A stretch of 64,000 nt of DNA, taken from NCBI GenBank assembly GCA_009869945.1, contig WIXG01000011.1, forward strand, positions 310,001 through 374,000. Direction: 5' to 3'. The stretch is from Mesaphorura yosii. Lineage: Eukaryota > Arthropoda > Collembola > Poduromorpha > Tullbergiidae. The position numbers were made by a program, and so were the translations under genes. The notes beneath the pieces were generated by a model, which was given only the letters and a program-made list of their open reading frames with translations, ran no database searches and was not told the DNA's origin. Shown here piece after piece: positions 1-13,300 of the stretch; position 1 is the first letter of the stretch, and each line of letters starts with the position of its first letter.

Positions 1-3000
1 TTCGCGTCAACGTGCAATAATAATGCAATTATGAGCTCCATTTTCGTCCATGGCGTAACCTCAAAACGCTAAAATGCATATCAAATCCATTAACATATCA
101 ACAGCAGCCAGATTAATCTCAATTTGAGCCTGAGCTTGAAGATGAATACTAATTTAGGAAAATTTACAATTACTCCACTTTAATTTGAATATGCACGGTT
201 CACCGGCGCGAAGAAAACCTGGCCAACTTGTTCATAAATGTGAGAAGTTGCCTTGTAATTATAGTATGCAGGCCAGATCACTTGACTTGACTTTCCATTA
301 AACTCGGCACTCTGCTTCAAGAAGCTCGACAGACAGATGTCAAAAACGTTAAATGGCTATCACTGAAGCTTAATCTCGAGTTTATACTCTTGGGCCACTC
401 CCACACTTAAATTACTTGTTGAAATTGAGCACGTCTTTGTCTTACGCAGTGAAGCCTTTCGTTTGTCGTATCCCATTTTTAAGCGATTTGAACAATTCTG
501 TGCTGGTTGCTCGGTTGCTCTTCGCTGTCGTGGTTGTCACGTTGTGGTCGTGCCTTCGTGTGCATGTTCGCGTTCATGTCCAGTGAAAATGACCTAATTG
601 ATGACTGCTTCACTAATCATACGCATTACTTATAGACAGAGTCAGTCAGCCATGACTTTGGATTGCATGAATCATGAATTTGGGGTTATTTTAAGTGGAA
701 TTCATTATTGTGCAATAAAACGTGGAATAGAGTCTTCACTCATTCATTCACGTCGTGCTTGTGCCCTATGATTTTATTAGACAAAAGACTTAATGATACG
801 GTTGCGCATGGAAGGAGGAAAGGAGAAATTATCTCACAGCTTGTCCGCACTTTCTTTGAACCCCAAACCCGAGCACTGCAAACTGTTTACTATTTGCTTT
901 TCTGGGTTATTTCGTCGTTCTTGATGAAGTCGTTTACTTAATAATAATCTTCAGCACTTTTTGCTACGCTTCCCATAGTCTGATGTTGACGTCTTTCTTT
1001 CCGCTTGCCCTTCATTATTGCCTATATTTTTTAGATGCTCTCGATTTCCGAGTCTTACTGACAAGAAAAATATGTACATTTCTGGATGACTGGTGACAAA
1101 TCACAATCGCAGCCAAATTCGCGATTTCCCAATCATAAATCTTTCGACTGGATTAAGATGTCTGGTTTCTCTGTAATTTTGTAATTTTTTGGCATGAAAA
1201 ATTATGATTGCGCAATTTGAGACGTAAGATTACGATTTTAGCCTGACACGGGATTTTTATCCAGTCCATTTAATTCTGTCAAGAGTTAGGACATTTTTCA
1301 AAGTGTCCACCCCAGAAATACGCTTGAAATATATACCCCAAACGAAGGCTCAATTTAAACAAGATTGCGTCATATCATCAAATGACAATATTTAAGAAGT
1401 CAAGTAGAAATTATTGCCATTGGAATTCTTCAAGATTTCGCTTCGTTGCTCATATTTTGCGAGTCGTGACTGATATTTATATGGAAGAACTTTATACGAA
1501 AGAATACAAATTCTTTGACTGTTTCATTCACACCTTTACCTGACTTGATTTGTCTTCCGTTCCCACAACATTTAGTTTGTATTACCTTTCAATTTATGAA
1601 ATATTACGCAAGAACAACAACCAACAACCCTCCATGCGTTTGTTTAATGAGCCCATGAGCCAAGCAAGGCATGGACCCTCTCATCTTGTAGTTGGAAACT
1701 TAATTTATTGCTACATGCTCCCCTGCTCGTCGTCCAAGATGTGAACCCCAACAGCATATAGTAAGAGTGATGCAATATGAATCTCCTCAAGAAAAGGTCT
1801 CAACCGAGGTACAAATTCTTGCCTTTCCACATTCTGACCTTTTCTTCCCATTACGCTAAAGAAACACTATTAAAACTGTACGGGTAACATTTTACTGACT
1901 ACCAACTCATTTAAAAATCAGACTTGAGTAGAAGTTTGAGAGGAAGAAACGAGGAATTTGAAGGCTTATTATTATTATTTATCACACTTTTCTGGCCGCG
2001 TACGCGTTCTTTGTAAACAAAAGCCAGAAACTCATCTTTCTCCTTAACAAGGTTCGTAAACACCAAAAAGGGTCAGGCTGTGTAAATTCTCGGCCTGTTT
2101 TACTATGCTGGCTGCTCTGTGATTCATGTCAAAATAGTTAACTAGGTATTAATAAAAGCTTAAACCACCAATTATTAACTATTTTACCCGTTTATAATGA
2201 TGTTCTTAAGATATTGTTCAGGAAGGGTTCCCTATCACTCTTTCCTTACCTGGCTGCCTCGTTATCACAGATTTCTGAGATCTCAGCAACGGCAAACGAA
2301 GTGAACGAAGGGTTCAACAAGTCTGGCTCGTTTGGCCAAAGTAAGCGAGAAGGGCAGGCACACAATTGTTTTAAGAGGTCCTGTTAAACAACAGGTTTTC
2401 AAGATAATAAATATTTATGAATTATGTATTATTATTTCTGGAAAAATGAAAGTGAGCCTTTAATTTATATTTACAGGATGAAGTGTGAACTTTATTTTTA
2501 TGTACGCGTACGCGAAGCTCATTTTAGTCCAGCCAGGCCGGTCGAAGTCACGGTTATGAAGAATATAATAACCTATTAATTTACACACCCAAAATTTACA
2601 ATATTTTAAGTTAGGCCGAACTGAAGGAAGTGGGCCTGAATGCTGAGTTGCGTAATTACTTGAGAATTTATTACGTGTACTCTGAACTCTGATTGTTCTT
2701 TCAATTTCTGGAAATAATGGAATACTGCCTGCCTTGCCTTGGTCTTGCTGTCCGTTTATTTGCTTACCTGCGTGCTGCTGCTGCGTAGGCCTGAGCTTTG
2801 CTGGTCTGGATCCTGATCCTGAACCGCTGAGCCTGACAGAAAGCATTGCGTGATCATCGTCAGTTAAATCTGTTGAGTAGCATCACTTCTTGGCTGGGCA
2901 TCTTCTCATCGTGTAAATAGTAAATATCGTATTTTAAGGCAGGCAGGCATTTCAGGCTTCAGCCCGTCGTGTTGTGTTCGTGTACTCTAATGTCTAATGT

Positions 3001-3894
3001 GTTTTGGAGGAAGGGAAAACTCACTCCAGCAATCAAAGATAATTATCAAAAACAACTTAACCATTTAATATTCCTTGCCTTGTACGTTTTCAAATGCCAG
3101 CCATGTGAAGGGTGAAGGCATGTGATGACGATGACGAACCCCTTTTGCCTATGCCTTTTCGTTTTCTATGGAATTTTCTTTGTTGGAATCCACAATCCGT
3201 CGCCCTGCACTGCACAGCACTGCAGTGTATATTTAGACCCTTAAACAGGTCTTAAATACGTGAATTAAAACGGGCTAAATGCTGTCCGTCCGGACAGAAA
3301 CCTACAGTTAAGCCCGTGTACAGTGCTTTGGTGCTTTGTTCTTAATAAGATATTTAGAGTCGCTTAAAACACCTCAAATAATTCGAATTTTTCAGAAACC
3401 CTGGCCTGCCTGACTCAAATGTTGGATTTTCTCCATAAAATGTCACAGGCAAGCAGGCAGGCAACCCTCCTCAGCATTCCAAAATTCCAATGAATGCGAT
3501 TCATGCTAATGGCTACTAACTCGGTGCTCAGGATCAAAATACTAGAACAATACACCTTTTATTCAATACTCTTTTATGCTTACACGCCTGATTGTATTCC
3601 ATTTTAATGCATGACGCAAGACGCGTTGTTTGTTTTAAGTTTTACAAGTGTACTTCAGTGTACAGGAATTCTGTGTCAAAATAAGTTTAAGGCTGTACTT
3701 TTAACATGCAATTATTCTAAACATTTGCTTTCTCAGTTAAATAATATTCATTGACTGCGCAGGGAATTCCATTTGAAATCTATACCAAATACTGCCTTAA
3801 AAACTCTAAAAGTACAGAAGAAAATAGGATACGAATAATCGTAATACTTTGAGACACAAGATTACAGATTACACGAAGCTTTATGCTTATATAC
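1..3894. other. Non-coding stretch downstream of the minus-strand ems/E5 gene
   Basis: I see no supportable gene here. The open frames are short, lack conserved motifs and have compositions typical of chance. The region holds dispersed short repeats: CTTGACTTGACTT at 281-294 and GGCAGGCA-type words at 2937-2950 and 3446-3463. The end nearest the homeobox gene should contain its 3' UTR. TTTATT at 3558-3563 reads AATAAA on the minus strand and is a candidate poly(A) signal about 330 bases beyond the stop codon. Confidence 0.6.
3558..3563 (-). terminator. Candidate poly(A) signal of ems/E5 copy A
   Basis: Reads AATAAA on the minus strand, about 330 bases past the stop codon of the homeobox gene ending at 3895. 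It is the clearest canonical hexamer I saw on that side, but no cleavage site can be seen from sequence alone. Confidence 0.35.
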
Positions 3895-6463
3895 TTAATG
3901 GCGAATAGGAAACGAAGCCGTCGAGTGTTGAGGAACACCTATTTTAGCCGTAGTCGTGGTCGTGGCCGAGCTTGAGAACTGCTGGTGCTGCTGCTGAAGC
4001 AGCAAATTATTATGAGCTGCTGCCGCCGCCGCGGCTGCTGAAGACAAGAGATGAGATCGGACCATAAGACCGTGATGATGCTGAGAAAGTAAATCATGTC
4101 GTCGATGAGCTTCCATGATAATACCTCTGCTTCGTGTATTAGTATTATCTTGCTCGTTCTGCATCTGCTGATCCTCATCATCGTAATCATCCATAACTAG
4201 CTCTTCATCTTCGTCTTCTTCTTGCTCTCTTTCACCATTGCGATTGTGGCTGTGACCACGACCCATCGTCATTTCATTCTCGTCGTTCATCTGACCTTCG
4301 TCGTCTTCCTCCTCATCTTCGCTCATGCCCAGCATTGCTTCGGACGATGAGTACCGGTTTGCTGTTGAAGAGTCGGCTGTGGCTGTGCTTGGTGACATGG
4401 AGCTCGAAGAAGGCGAACCATTGCTGCGATGATGACTGTTGGCAGAATGGTGCTGGTGCGACTTCGAATTGGATGTCGGCATTGGAGTTTCATCTTGTTC
4501 GACTCTCTTATGCTTTGTCCGGCGATTTTGGAACCATACTTTGACCTATTTAATGAAGGCGAAGGAAGAGTGGGTTAGCGTTAACGAAACGAAATGTCAA
4601 AAACATGCTTGACATTTTGCGCATTTTAGAGTTGGAAGGCTTACTTGTGTTTCACTCAGTGAAAGATTACTGGCCAGTTGCTTTCGCTCAGCTCCGACCA
4701 CGTAGTGATTTTTCTCAAATGCATGCTCTAATTTGAGTAATTGCGACGGACTGAACGCAGTGCGTATTCGTTTTGGCTTCCGAAATGGCTGTAGTAAGAA
4801 TCCGTGGAGATCAGGCCCTGTGTGTACATAAAAAGAGCAACGTAAAGCTTGCATTCAGGATTTGCCATGTGTAACCGTAATCAAGATGTGAAAATATGAT
4901 ATGTCCCATTATATTATATTAGTGCCATATTTTCCCCTGTTATTATATCAAAAAATCCATTCTTTGCGTGTTCAACAAGCTGATTGACTTGAATTATTGT
5001 TCTACACACGCTAATTCATTTCATGTCATGATTCATGCATGCAAATCGAATTGAGTTAAATAAACGTTTAAACCATTCTTCTCTCGCGTCTTGCCTGTTC
5101 GGAGAATTGTTATTTCTGTGAGTAATGATTGAAATAATGCTGCATGATGCAAATTTTGACTCGTACAGAAAATTAATCCGTACACAAGAATGAAATCAAT
5201 ATCAAATCCCAAATGAGGAACACTCATTCTCATTCATTCAGTAATGTATTGAGTACTTAATAGACACATGAAGCGGAAATTTTTCGGATTGTGTTTCTGC
5301 TGAATTGTTGAAATGCTCAGCAAATGTTGAACTATGCAATTAATCAAGTTTGATATGAATTGATTTGTGATCATTAGAACGCATTAATTTCTATTCAAAG
5401 GCATGAACTCTTTTGGGAAGTTCCTACTATCAATATTCCTTCTATGCTGATTGGCGTGTTTACAATTTCCACCCAGTCTATGGGTCTCTCGATTAACCAT
5501 ACTCGTACCGCCACAACAGGAAAACTAGACCATACTAATGTGGTATCATTCCACTTTGGCTTTTGGCTTACCGGCTCCGAATCGATGCGGGAAGAAGCGT
5601 CCATGCTTGGCCAGGAACCATGGGTAAAGCGGATGCCCCGGTGGCGGGAGCTGGTGCGGTGAATGTTGGTGGTGTTGCATCCATGCAAGGGGATGCTGCT
5701 GCTGTTGTTGCTGCTGCTGAGCTACCGCTGCCAAAGATGCAAAGTTTAGAATTCCTGGAGGATACCCAGGGAAGTGTGGTGGTGGCGGCAATGGGCCACG
5801 CAGCAAAGACAGCGGTGCCGGTGGATGGTGGATTTCAGGTTGCGGATGTGTAGGATGAATGTTCGGACTACTTGGTGCGCTGTTTGAGGAACTAATTTTG
5901 GGTGTGGATGATGAATCAGCAGGCAAAAGCGCTGCTGGTGACCCTGCAGGACTTTTGGTCGAGATCCTTGCTTTGGGACTTGCATCATCGCCAGAATGCG
6001 GTCTGGTCTGGCCAATTCTGCCTTCATGATCCAAGGTGCTTGATGTTCTGAGCGGCGAAGGTGATCCCGGGTTTGAATTGCTGTTATTGCTCTGATTGCT
6101 GCTTAGATTGCTACTGCAATCACTTGGAGAGTGAACTGAATCAGGATGATGATGGTGATGATGATGGCCCTGATGACGCTTGCTCAGGAAACGTAACATA
6201 GCGTCATTGTCAGCTACGTTCGAAATTCTGCTCTCATCAGCGAAAGACGATTCTGGACTTGATGAACGAGATCGATTGTTGTTGTTATTATTGTACAAGT
6301 TGATTAATAATGCGGATTTCTTGAGCTTCGGGCTTTCTTCTCCACCCGCATTCTCATTATTCGTCGAGCCGTTGCCGCCAACAATGGAGTCAATGGAGAA
6401 TCCAATCTTCGGACGGGATGCTGAGGGCAGGATTGTCGTAGATGGTGCCAACGGCATCATCAT
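3895..6463 (-). CDS. ems: Empty-spiracles class homeodomain transcription factor (ems/E5, EMX family), copy A
   Basis: Three exons: 6463-5572, 4817-4645 and 4545-3895, giving 571 residues. All junctions are GT..AG and in frame. It is a nuclear DNA-binding factor; in insects this class patterns the anterior head, brain and tracheal openings. An EH1-like repressor motif, FSIDSIVGG, lies at residues 22-30. Middle features are PEIHHPP, a polyQ run before HPLAWMQ, and a YPWF hexapeptide-like motif. The homeodomain is at about 312-371 (starts [12 protein letters not shown], recognition helix [10 protein letters not shown]50 and N51), with the usual EMX intron after residue 44. The C-terminal tail is very acidic (DEEEDDEG and later blocks) and then has poly-Ala and Gln-rich runs. 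Introns are 754 and 99 bases. The start is the first of three consecutive ATGs. It faces away from its paralogue at 43270-47289. Drosophila has two such genes, ems and E5, and I cannot decide which one this copy matches. Confidence 0.95.
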
Positions 6464-9400
6464 AATTGCAGCGCTGCACTTTGGTGCGCAATTTCACTTT
6501 TCACTAACGCTTCGCGAATCAGTGCCACTTCGTTCGTGAGGCCAAAGTGTTCCTGACTCTGCCGACGGTACCAAACTGCACTTAATGAAGACACCAGACG
6601 AAGTGTTTTTGTCTAAACCTCGTCACCGATAAGTTTGTCTCACTTTTCCACAGATTTCAAGCTTGTACCAAAGTTACATTGGTTGAGCTTGGATGGTATT
6701 GGAAATATTGACTGCAGGACGTGCGACTTGCTTGAGAAGCACTGTCGAATGTCGAATACTGAATACCGAATGATTCGATCACCGTAACACCGTAGCAGGA
6801 AGAAATAAAGGAACCCCCGAAAAATCGTGATCTCAAACTCAATACCAAAGCTCATGAATCGTGTTTCGTGATCAGGACCGAACACCAGACCAAATCTCAC
6901 ACTTTCCGTGCGCTGCACTCCGTGTGAGCAGTTTACTGGTTTGGTTGTACACAGATGAACAAAAACAGAGAGCCCAGAACAAGCAGAGCTGGAGATGCAA
7001 GGGTGGAGTTTTTACCCAAGTTTTAGTCACGGCTCCACCTTCCCCCAAGAACCAATCAACTTTCATCAATCTTTCTTTCTCTGCTGTGCTGTGCGGTGAG
7101 AGAGTGCATTAAAACTTATTAACACTCTATGAGCCACATTACTGCTAACTGCTAGCCAAATACCAACTGATGACTTACTACTTACCACTGCTGCTTGTTG
7201 TGTGTAGGCCCAGACGAGGAGGCAGCAGGCACGTCTGGCCTGGCCAGCCGGACCGACTCGAGCCCATTCACATGGGATTCTGATTGCATTGCATTGCATT
7301 ACAGAGGGCAATAAAAATAATTGTGTTTATGAACTCATTCATATTCACACCTTGTTATTTCATCATCGTTGTAAATGCTAATCATCGTACACGCTACACG
7401 GTAAGTCCTGGCAGGCTACGAATACGCATAGCATTGTGCTCACGTTATAATTAAGTTTCAGCAGCCAAATGGGACGATTCCCGTTATCAACGTTCGCAAT
7501 CTTGTTCTTTAATGCTTCTCGCAGTAATAACGATGTAATTTGGAGCAAATTGCCGTACAATGTTGCAGGACTGCAAAATAGTAACATTAGTCTAGCCGGA
7601 GCAATTACCGAATATTATCCGAACCAGGATCTTCATGCAATGCGAGCATAGACTGATCCCAAGGGCCATGAGCCCAGTTTACTTTTATCATTTCCATAAC
7701 GCAGCAGCACAGCGCAACAAAGCAGGCGAGTATCATCGTCCCGTTAGGTCTAATTCGAAACAATTTCAAGTATTCAACGTACGCGTGCCTGAACATACGG
7801 AATTTCGTGTATGCGTTTATCCTTTTGACATGTAGTAAATATTCGCGTGACATAATGCTCGTTGACATTCTGATTGATTGGCAGCTTCGGCTTCTGGCAG
7901 TGGCTGCACGTCGAATCGCGTATGGCATGCGCACGTAAACAAAGGTGTATCTCAGAGCACGACTTTGAAATCTTAATTCACGCATACATAATGCGTAAAT
8001 AATATGCAAATGAATGCAGTTCGGCTCCAACTCATAAAATAGAATCAAACATGCAATTACTACTTCGAGTCGAGTCAAAATGTATGCATCACAGCGCGGC
8101 ACGGTACGACGCGAAAAGCATCGGCTTCAGTTCCCTTTTCGGGTTGCGGCTGTGGCTCTGCAAACAACAAAACAACAGTAATCCCACTCTCTCCGCGGCC
8201 GGTACGATATGATACGGATCATGAATAGCATTCAAATTGTATTAGCACCACCATCATCATCACCGCACCGTTGTAATTCTGTTGACAACAATGAAAGGAT
8301 CTTTCCTCTCCTCCCAGCGCTGCGCTGTGCTTTTCGGTCGATCCTTCGTTATGGTACATGAGTCCTTTTAATTTTAATCCTTTCCGCCTCATCACTCTTG
8401 CTCTCTTCAGTCTCTTCTCGTATTTATTATCCTTTTATCGTCGTGGTCGTGGTTCTGAAACTGACTACTGGCATTTACACAGCAGCAGAAAGCAGAATCA
8501 AAAGAGGGCTTAAAGCCGAAACCGACCCAGGGACAAATTTTGGTGAGAATCGTTGAGAATTTGGCGGATGACCGAATCCTGATGAGGCATGAGATCACGA
8601 AGTAGTGGATTGCCTCTAAAAATAGGGCTCTAGACTTGATATGGAACGAATTTTGGCATAGCATAGAAAAAGACGAGAAAAATGTATACAAACCGGCCAG
8701 AATATTTTTATGAGTTTGTTCACACTCAAATTACACTCTTGCGTTCTGCAGCAAACACCAATGCACAGCGCATTGCTCTGTGTGGCATGTTTCTGTGTCT
8801 GCAATTACACGCTTATTGAAACACAATTCGTTATGGTGGGACAAAATCCATAAACTGTTTACCCACGCTTGATGGCAAAGAAAGTCGTAAATTACAGTCT
8901 AGCCGTAAGGCTGGAGCCCTAGTTCCCGGGTTGAACCCTGACCCGGTTCGACCGAAGGAGAACTTGACTCGACTAACTGTGTTCCTTTCACGTGTACTAT
9001 TATTTGTCCCACAAAAATCCTCATCGTCGTCATTTATCGCTGGGTTCGAAGGGATTAGGCTTCCTTTCTCAACAAAAATGCACAGAATAAAGTCATTCTG
9101 AAGTGGAAGCCGGGTTTCATTCTCATTTCGAATGACTGCCCACTTCAGTACAAAGCACATAGCACACAGGGCACTGGGCATGTGAAATAATACGCAGGCG
9201 CTGGCACTTGAATTCTTGACTTGACTTTAAATCCAATTAGCTGAAGATTGAGTAGCTCAAAAAATCCGTGGTTTATCTTCAAAATCGCGTATAGCGTATC
9301 TCGCATTGTTATCGTTGTGAGGCTTGGGATTTGGGAGGCTTTGCTGGTGGCAATTTATTTTGATACGACTGACTGACAAGTACGTACAATATAAGCCGCA

Positions 9401-10113
9401 CAATATCCTACTTTCTCTGAAGGCCTGAACCACGCATTCATTCATTCACTCGTATCGCAATCGCGTAAACATAAACTCGATAATCCCTCTTGTTTATTTA
9501 CCTTTCGTAAATTGTAAAATAGGAATTTGTAGCAAGCAAGTAGCGTATTTACAGAAACAACTTGTAGATTCTAATCATAGTCATAATCATGGCAGTTCTT
9601 TGATATTTCCGTTTCTCACTTTGGCTTTGGCTTGGCCTCGTGTATTCAAATAAAATTAAATCTTATTAACGGCCCACACCGCACCGCTTGAAAGGAAATG
9701 CGTATGCATTTTTCAGAGATTCATGCCGCATGCGTGGGAGGCGGAAAATGCGATACATTTGAGCGCAGTATAAGTACGGGCTTGACGTTGATAAGTAGGT
9801 AGGCACTTATCCAGATCACTTTCAGTGTTTTGGCTCTTGCTGCGGCCCGACTGTGATTGACAGTTTTAAAATATGGAAAATGCTAAGCTGTAGCCGTAAA
9901 CCTGAGCCGCTGAGCCCTTGTTTTGCATTTTGTTTTAACGGTTGACTTATTTAGCATAACATTATTCCAAGTCTTGGTACAAGACGCGGTGCGGAGAGTG
10001 TTTACAGATTTCATTTTCGTATCCGCACTGTTACACTGAAATAGGAAGTTGCAACGCAGTCTGGAAGCAGAAGACAGAAAAGTGATTAATCAATCAATCA
10101 AGAGAAACTCAAT

Positions 10114-10335
10114 TCAAAGTCAAAGTCAAACCGGCAACAAGTCTAATTTCGAAGATATACCTTCGTTTTTTGAGGAACCGCTCCATGCATACGAATAGAA
10201 CTCGAGTAACTGGATCGCTCTTTTCCGTCCCGTCCTCCTTTCCTGTGTAATTTCACTCAACCTTACCAAAGCAATAAATATTATGTCAGATATGAAATTG
10301 AAATGCTCACACATGACTCTTGACTTTGACTTTGA
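10114..10335. repeat. 16-base perfect inverted repeat flanking about 190 bases
   Basis: TCAAAGTCAAAGTCAA at 10114-10129 is matched in reverse complement by TTGACTTTGACTTTGA at 10320-10335. The arms are themselves tandem copies of a six-base TTTGAC unit. The interior has no convincing gene. It could be a small degenerate non-autonomous element, a paired cluster of TGAC-containing binding sites, or coincidence between two copies of a common local word. Confidence 0.5.
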
Positions 10336-13300
10336 CTTGACACGGCGAGTAAATGTTCATGCATCATCGTGCTAATTAAAAATAAATCAACTTCCGCGTA
10401 AGTATTAGAGACAAGGCAGGCAGACAGGCGCAGCCTTCAAATTCAAAAGCAAACGGCAACCAGCACAGTACAGCAAAGCAGAAGCGCCCTGGCATTAAAT
10501 CGATGAGCATGATCATGAACCTGATTGAGATGAATTCATCACGACTGCACGACTAAATGAAAACTGGACTCATACTGTTTGAGTCGAACCATTTTGCATC
10601 AAATGTAATTATTTATGCCAATAGATGACTGAGAGATGAATTCATTAATTTGTGATTCATGAAATTCATCGGCGCGTTGACGAGGCCGGTGTAGAGTGGA
10701 CACACAGATGAACACATATGCTTCACCATCCGTTAGTTGAACTGAATGCAGACTGTGCCGTAAAATCTCAAAATTGTGATCATTCAAGCGGGGAGAAGCT
10801 GAACAGAAGCTCTGCAGCGTTAATCATGCATAAATTCATAAATAGTGAATTCCTGCCTTACTTGAAATTAGTCTAACGTTTGATGCACTGCATTTCCGGA
10901 TTGATGCACAGCACAACCTGCGAGAAATCAAAATCAATGTCGACGTCGACAAGTCGACACGTGAATGATGAGTTTGATGAGCATGAGCACGAAAGTGCTG
11001 AGCTCATCATTGCTTCATTGCTCGATTTATCGTGGCATCGCATCGGTTAAGGATTCAAGAACCCACGAACCCAATCAATTCAAGCCAAGTACCTCTGAAG
11101 TCATGATGCGCTTGCGCTGATTTCATTATGTATTCTAATGTCATAATAAATTAAACGCTGCTTCATGAATGACTAAGCAATGACAATCTAATCTTCGAAT
11201 TATCTTGCGTATTAGGAACATAATCACACATTGTTGCGGCTACTGTGTTGTGCTGTGTTGTGGGACTCGGTTTTGTGTGCTGAGCTGATGCTGATGGAAT
11301 TCCATTCTTGACTGGCTCGAATTTTGACCAGCCCTCTACGAAATTGATGATATGATTTATGAACCACTTGATTCAAGAAAAGCAAGAACAAGTTCCCAAT
11401 TGTTCAAGACTATCAACATAAAATCCCGTAACGAAATAATTAACAATGCTGCAATGTATTTTACTTTGGCCAGACGCAGACTCAAGAAAGTCAATTAAGC
11501 CTGCTTATTGCTTAATGAATTATTGTTTGTTTTAAGTGAACACGCCCTGTGACGATGGTCATACGCCTTAATTAAATATTAAATATGTTAATGAGCATGG
11601 GTTTAGCTTGTATTATTTGTAATTGAGTACTGCTTGAGCAAAATTATGAGCACCGGTACGAAAAGAGGTGGGAAATGTTCGCGAGACGGTGCAGCGGCAT
11701 GATTTACGGAGAATTGTTAAAGCAATTTGGATGGACTGGGCCAGATAAATTATGGTTCGGGACACTCAAATACCATCTTGGCACACTGAACCGCTAACCT
11801 TCCGTTCGTAAACGCACTGCAAAATCTGGACAGGGACATAAGCCCAACCGCGACAGAGCTCATGGCGTTTTCGGGGAGTTAATTGGATTATTTGTCAGGA
11901 ATATGCAAAAGAATAACTTCGGAAAATACTCTGAAGGTAAACCATTGACTTGACATCTGTTGACACCTCTTCAAGGTGAATTGACTTTGCAGCTGCCTCC
12001 GTCAACGCACACTCACACTTCCACGTTCCTCAGGTCAATCTCCGTCCGAATGGTGACGGGCGCGTATTCATGCATTATTTATGAGAAATGGGAAATAATG
12101 TTAGTTAATAAGCAAATAATGAACCCGATCGTCGAATCCTCGAATTGATGAACTGCAGGGAAACATAACTTCGTTTTATTCCTGTCGCGTCGCATTCGCA
12201 GTCGCAGTCTGTTGACTTTCCATTCTTGCTTTTGAATGCAATACAATATACAAGGGACTTACGCTCAGCGCGATTGTTGTTGTTTGTTCGCTATGCCCAT
12301 TCAGTTGAATTGATTTGTACTGAATCTGGACCCGAGATCAAATGGTTTTCTAATTTTTTCAATGCTCATTGATTTTGTGAATAGGATGCATGAATTGTGA
12401 ATAGCATATTGTCCTTTTTGTTATTTCTGTTGCACTATACGAAAAATATGATCAATGCATGGGATTGGCACAAGTCCGAGCGAGTAATAATCAAATGGAC
12501 CCTTCGGAATCAGGCTCAGCGCGACCGGTGCCGCTTCTATTTGCAAGCTGCATTTGCTAAGTGGGCAATCGTTAGGAGAAATGAGACAACGATTAGCCTA
12601 AAGTTTCAGTGTCCGTAGTGTACCGTGCTTCTTCCATGGCTTGACTGGGAAAATGGCAGACCAGCCCGGTTTTGAATCCGGGCATTCTGATTCGCTCCCG
12701 CTTTCCATTACAGAATCATCAAGGCATTTTTATGGAGAGTCATTTTACTAGTCATGGAAAGTGGTTCATGTATCGGATTAATGGTGAATGGATTCAGGAA
12801 GCTGCTAATGGAAATGAAATGAAAGGTACTCAGCCCCGCCGTTCGAATTTATTTTAGGATGCTTTATTACGCAGTTTTTTTTCAAAGTTACTCGCTTGTT
12901 GGCATTTACGTCTGCTGTGCAATCAAATCTTTCATCTCAGAGCACGAACGGAGTGAGAGGCTAAGATCACTAACTTTCTCCTCGTCTGGTACGAGCATAA
13001 ATAAAAGGAACCGCCCCGGCCATGGTCATGTAATATGTACTAATAAAAGATTCTGTCTAAAATCCATCACGTAACGCAGCACACAACTCTTCTCCTGGCT
13101 AGCTTCAACTACGAAAAAATGGAAATTGGCTACGGCTACGGAAATGATGAAGCATAAAGCATAAGGTTACGTTTCGAAATAGACAAATGAAGCTCCCCGA
13201 ATTCAAATACACACAAAAATGGGGTCGCAGTCCCATTAATCATCTTATACTAAGAGCTGAGCACAGGCGCGATGCGCGACTACCCACAAGCGCACATTGC

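Noticed and set aside
2460-2846. 128-codon minus-strand open frame downstream of ems/E5 copy A
   Set aside because: Low-complexity start and no recognisable motif. It includes common local repeat words and looks like chance.
3939-4190. Several frames on both strands inside the homeobox exons, for example 3939-4190, 5563-5853 and 43835-44278
   Set aside because: They are shadows created by the repetitive Gln, His, Ala and Asp/Glu codons of the ems/E5 coding exons.
7605-8102. 165-codon minus-strand open frame
   Set aside because: Composition is irregular, with scattered cysteines and no domain-like pattern. It has no splice context and overlaps frames on the other strand. Treated as chance.
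8921-8960. CCCGGGTTGAACCCTGACCCGG hairpin-like sequence
   Set aside because: The stem is short and imperfect with no partner arms for a tRNA; not distinguishable from chance.
12665-12682. CCCGG..CCGGG hairpin with TTGAAT loop resembling a tRNA T-arm
   Set aside because: The loop is not the canonical seven-base TTCRANY form, and no acceptor, D or anticodon arm can be built around it.
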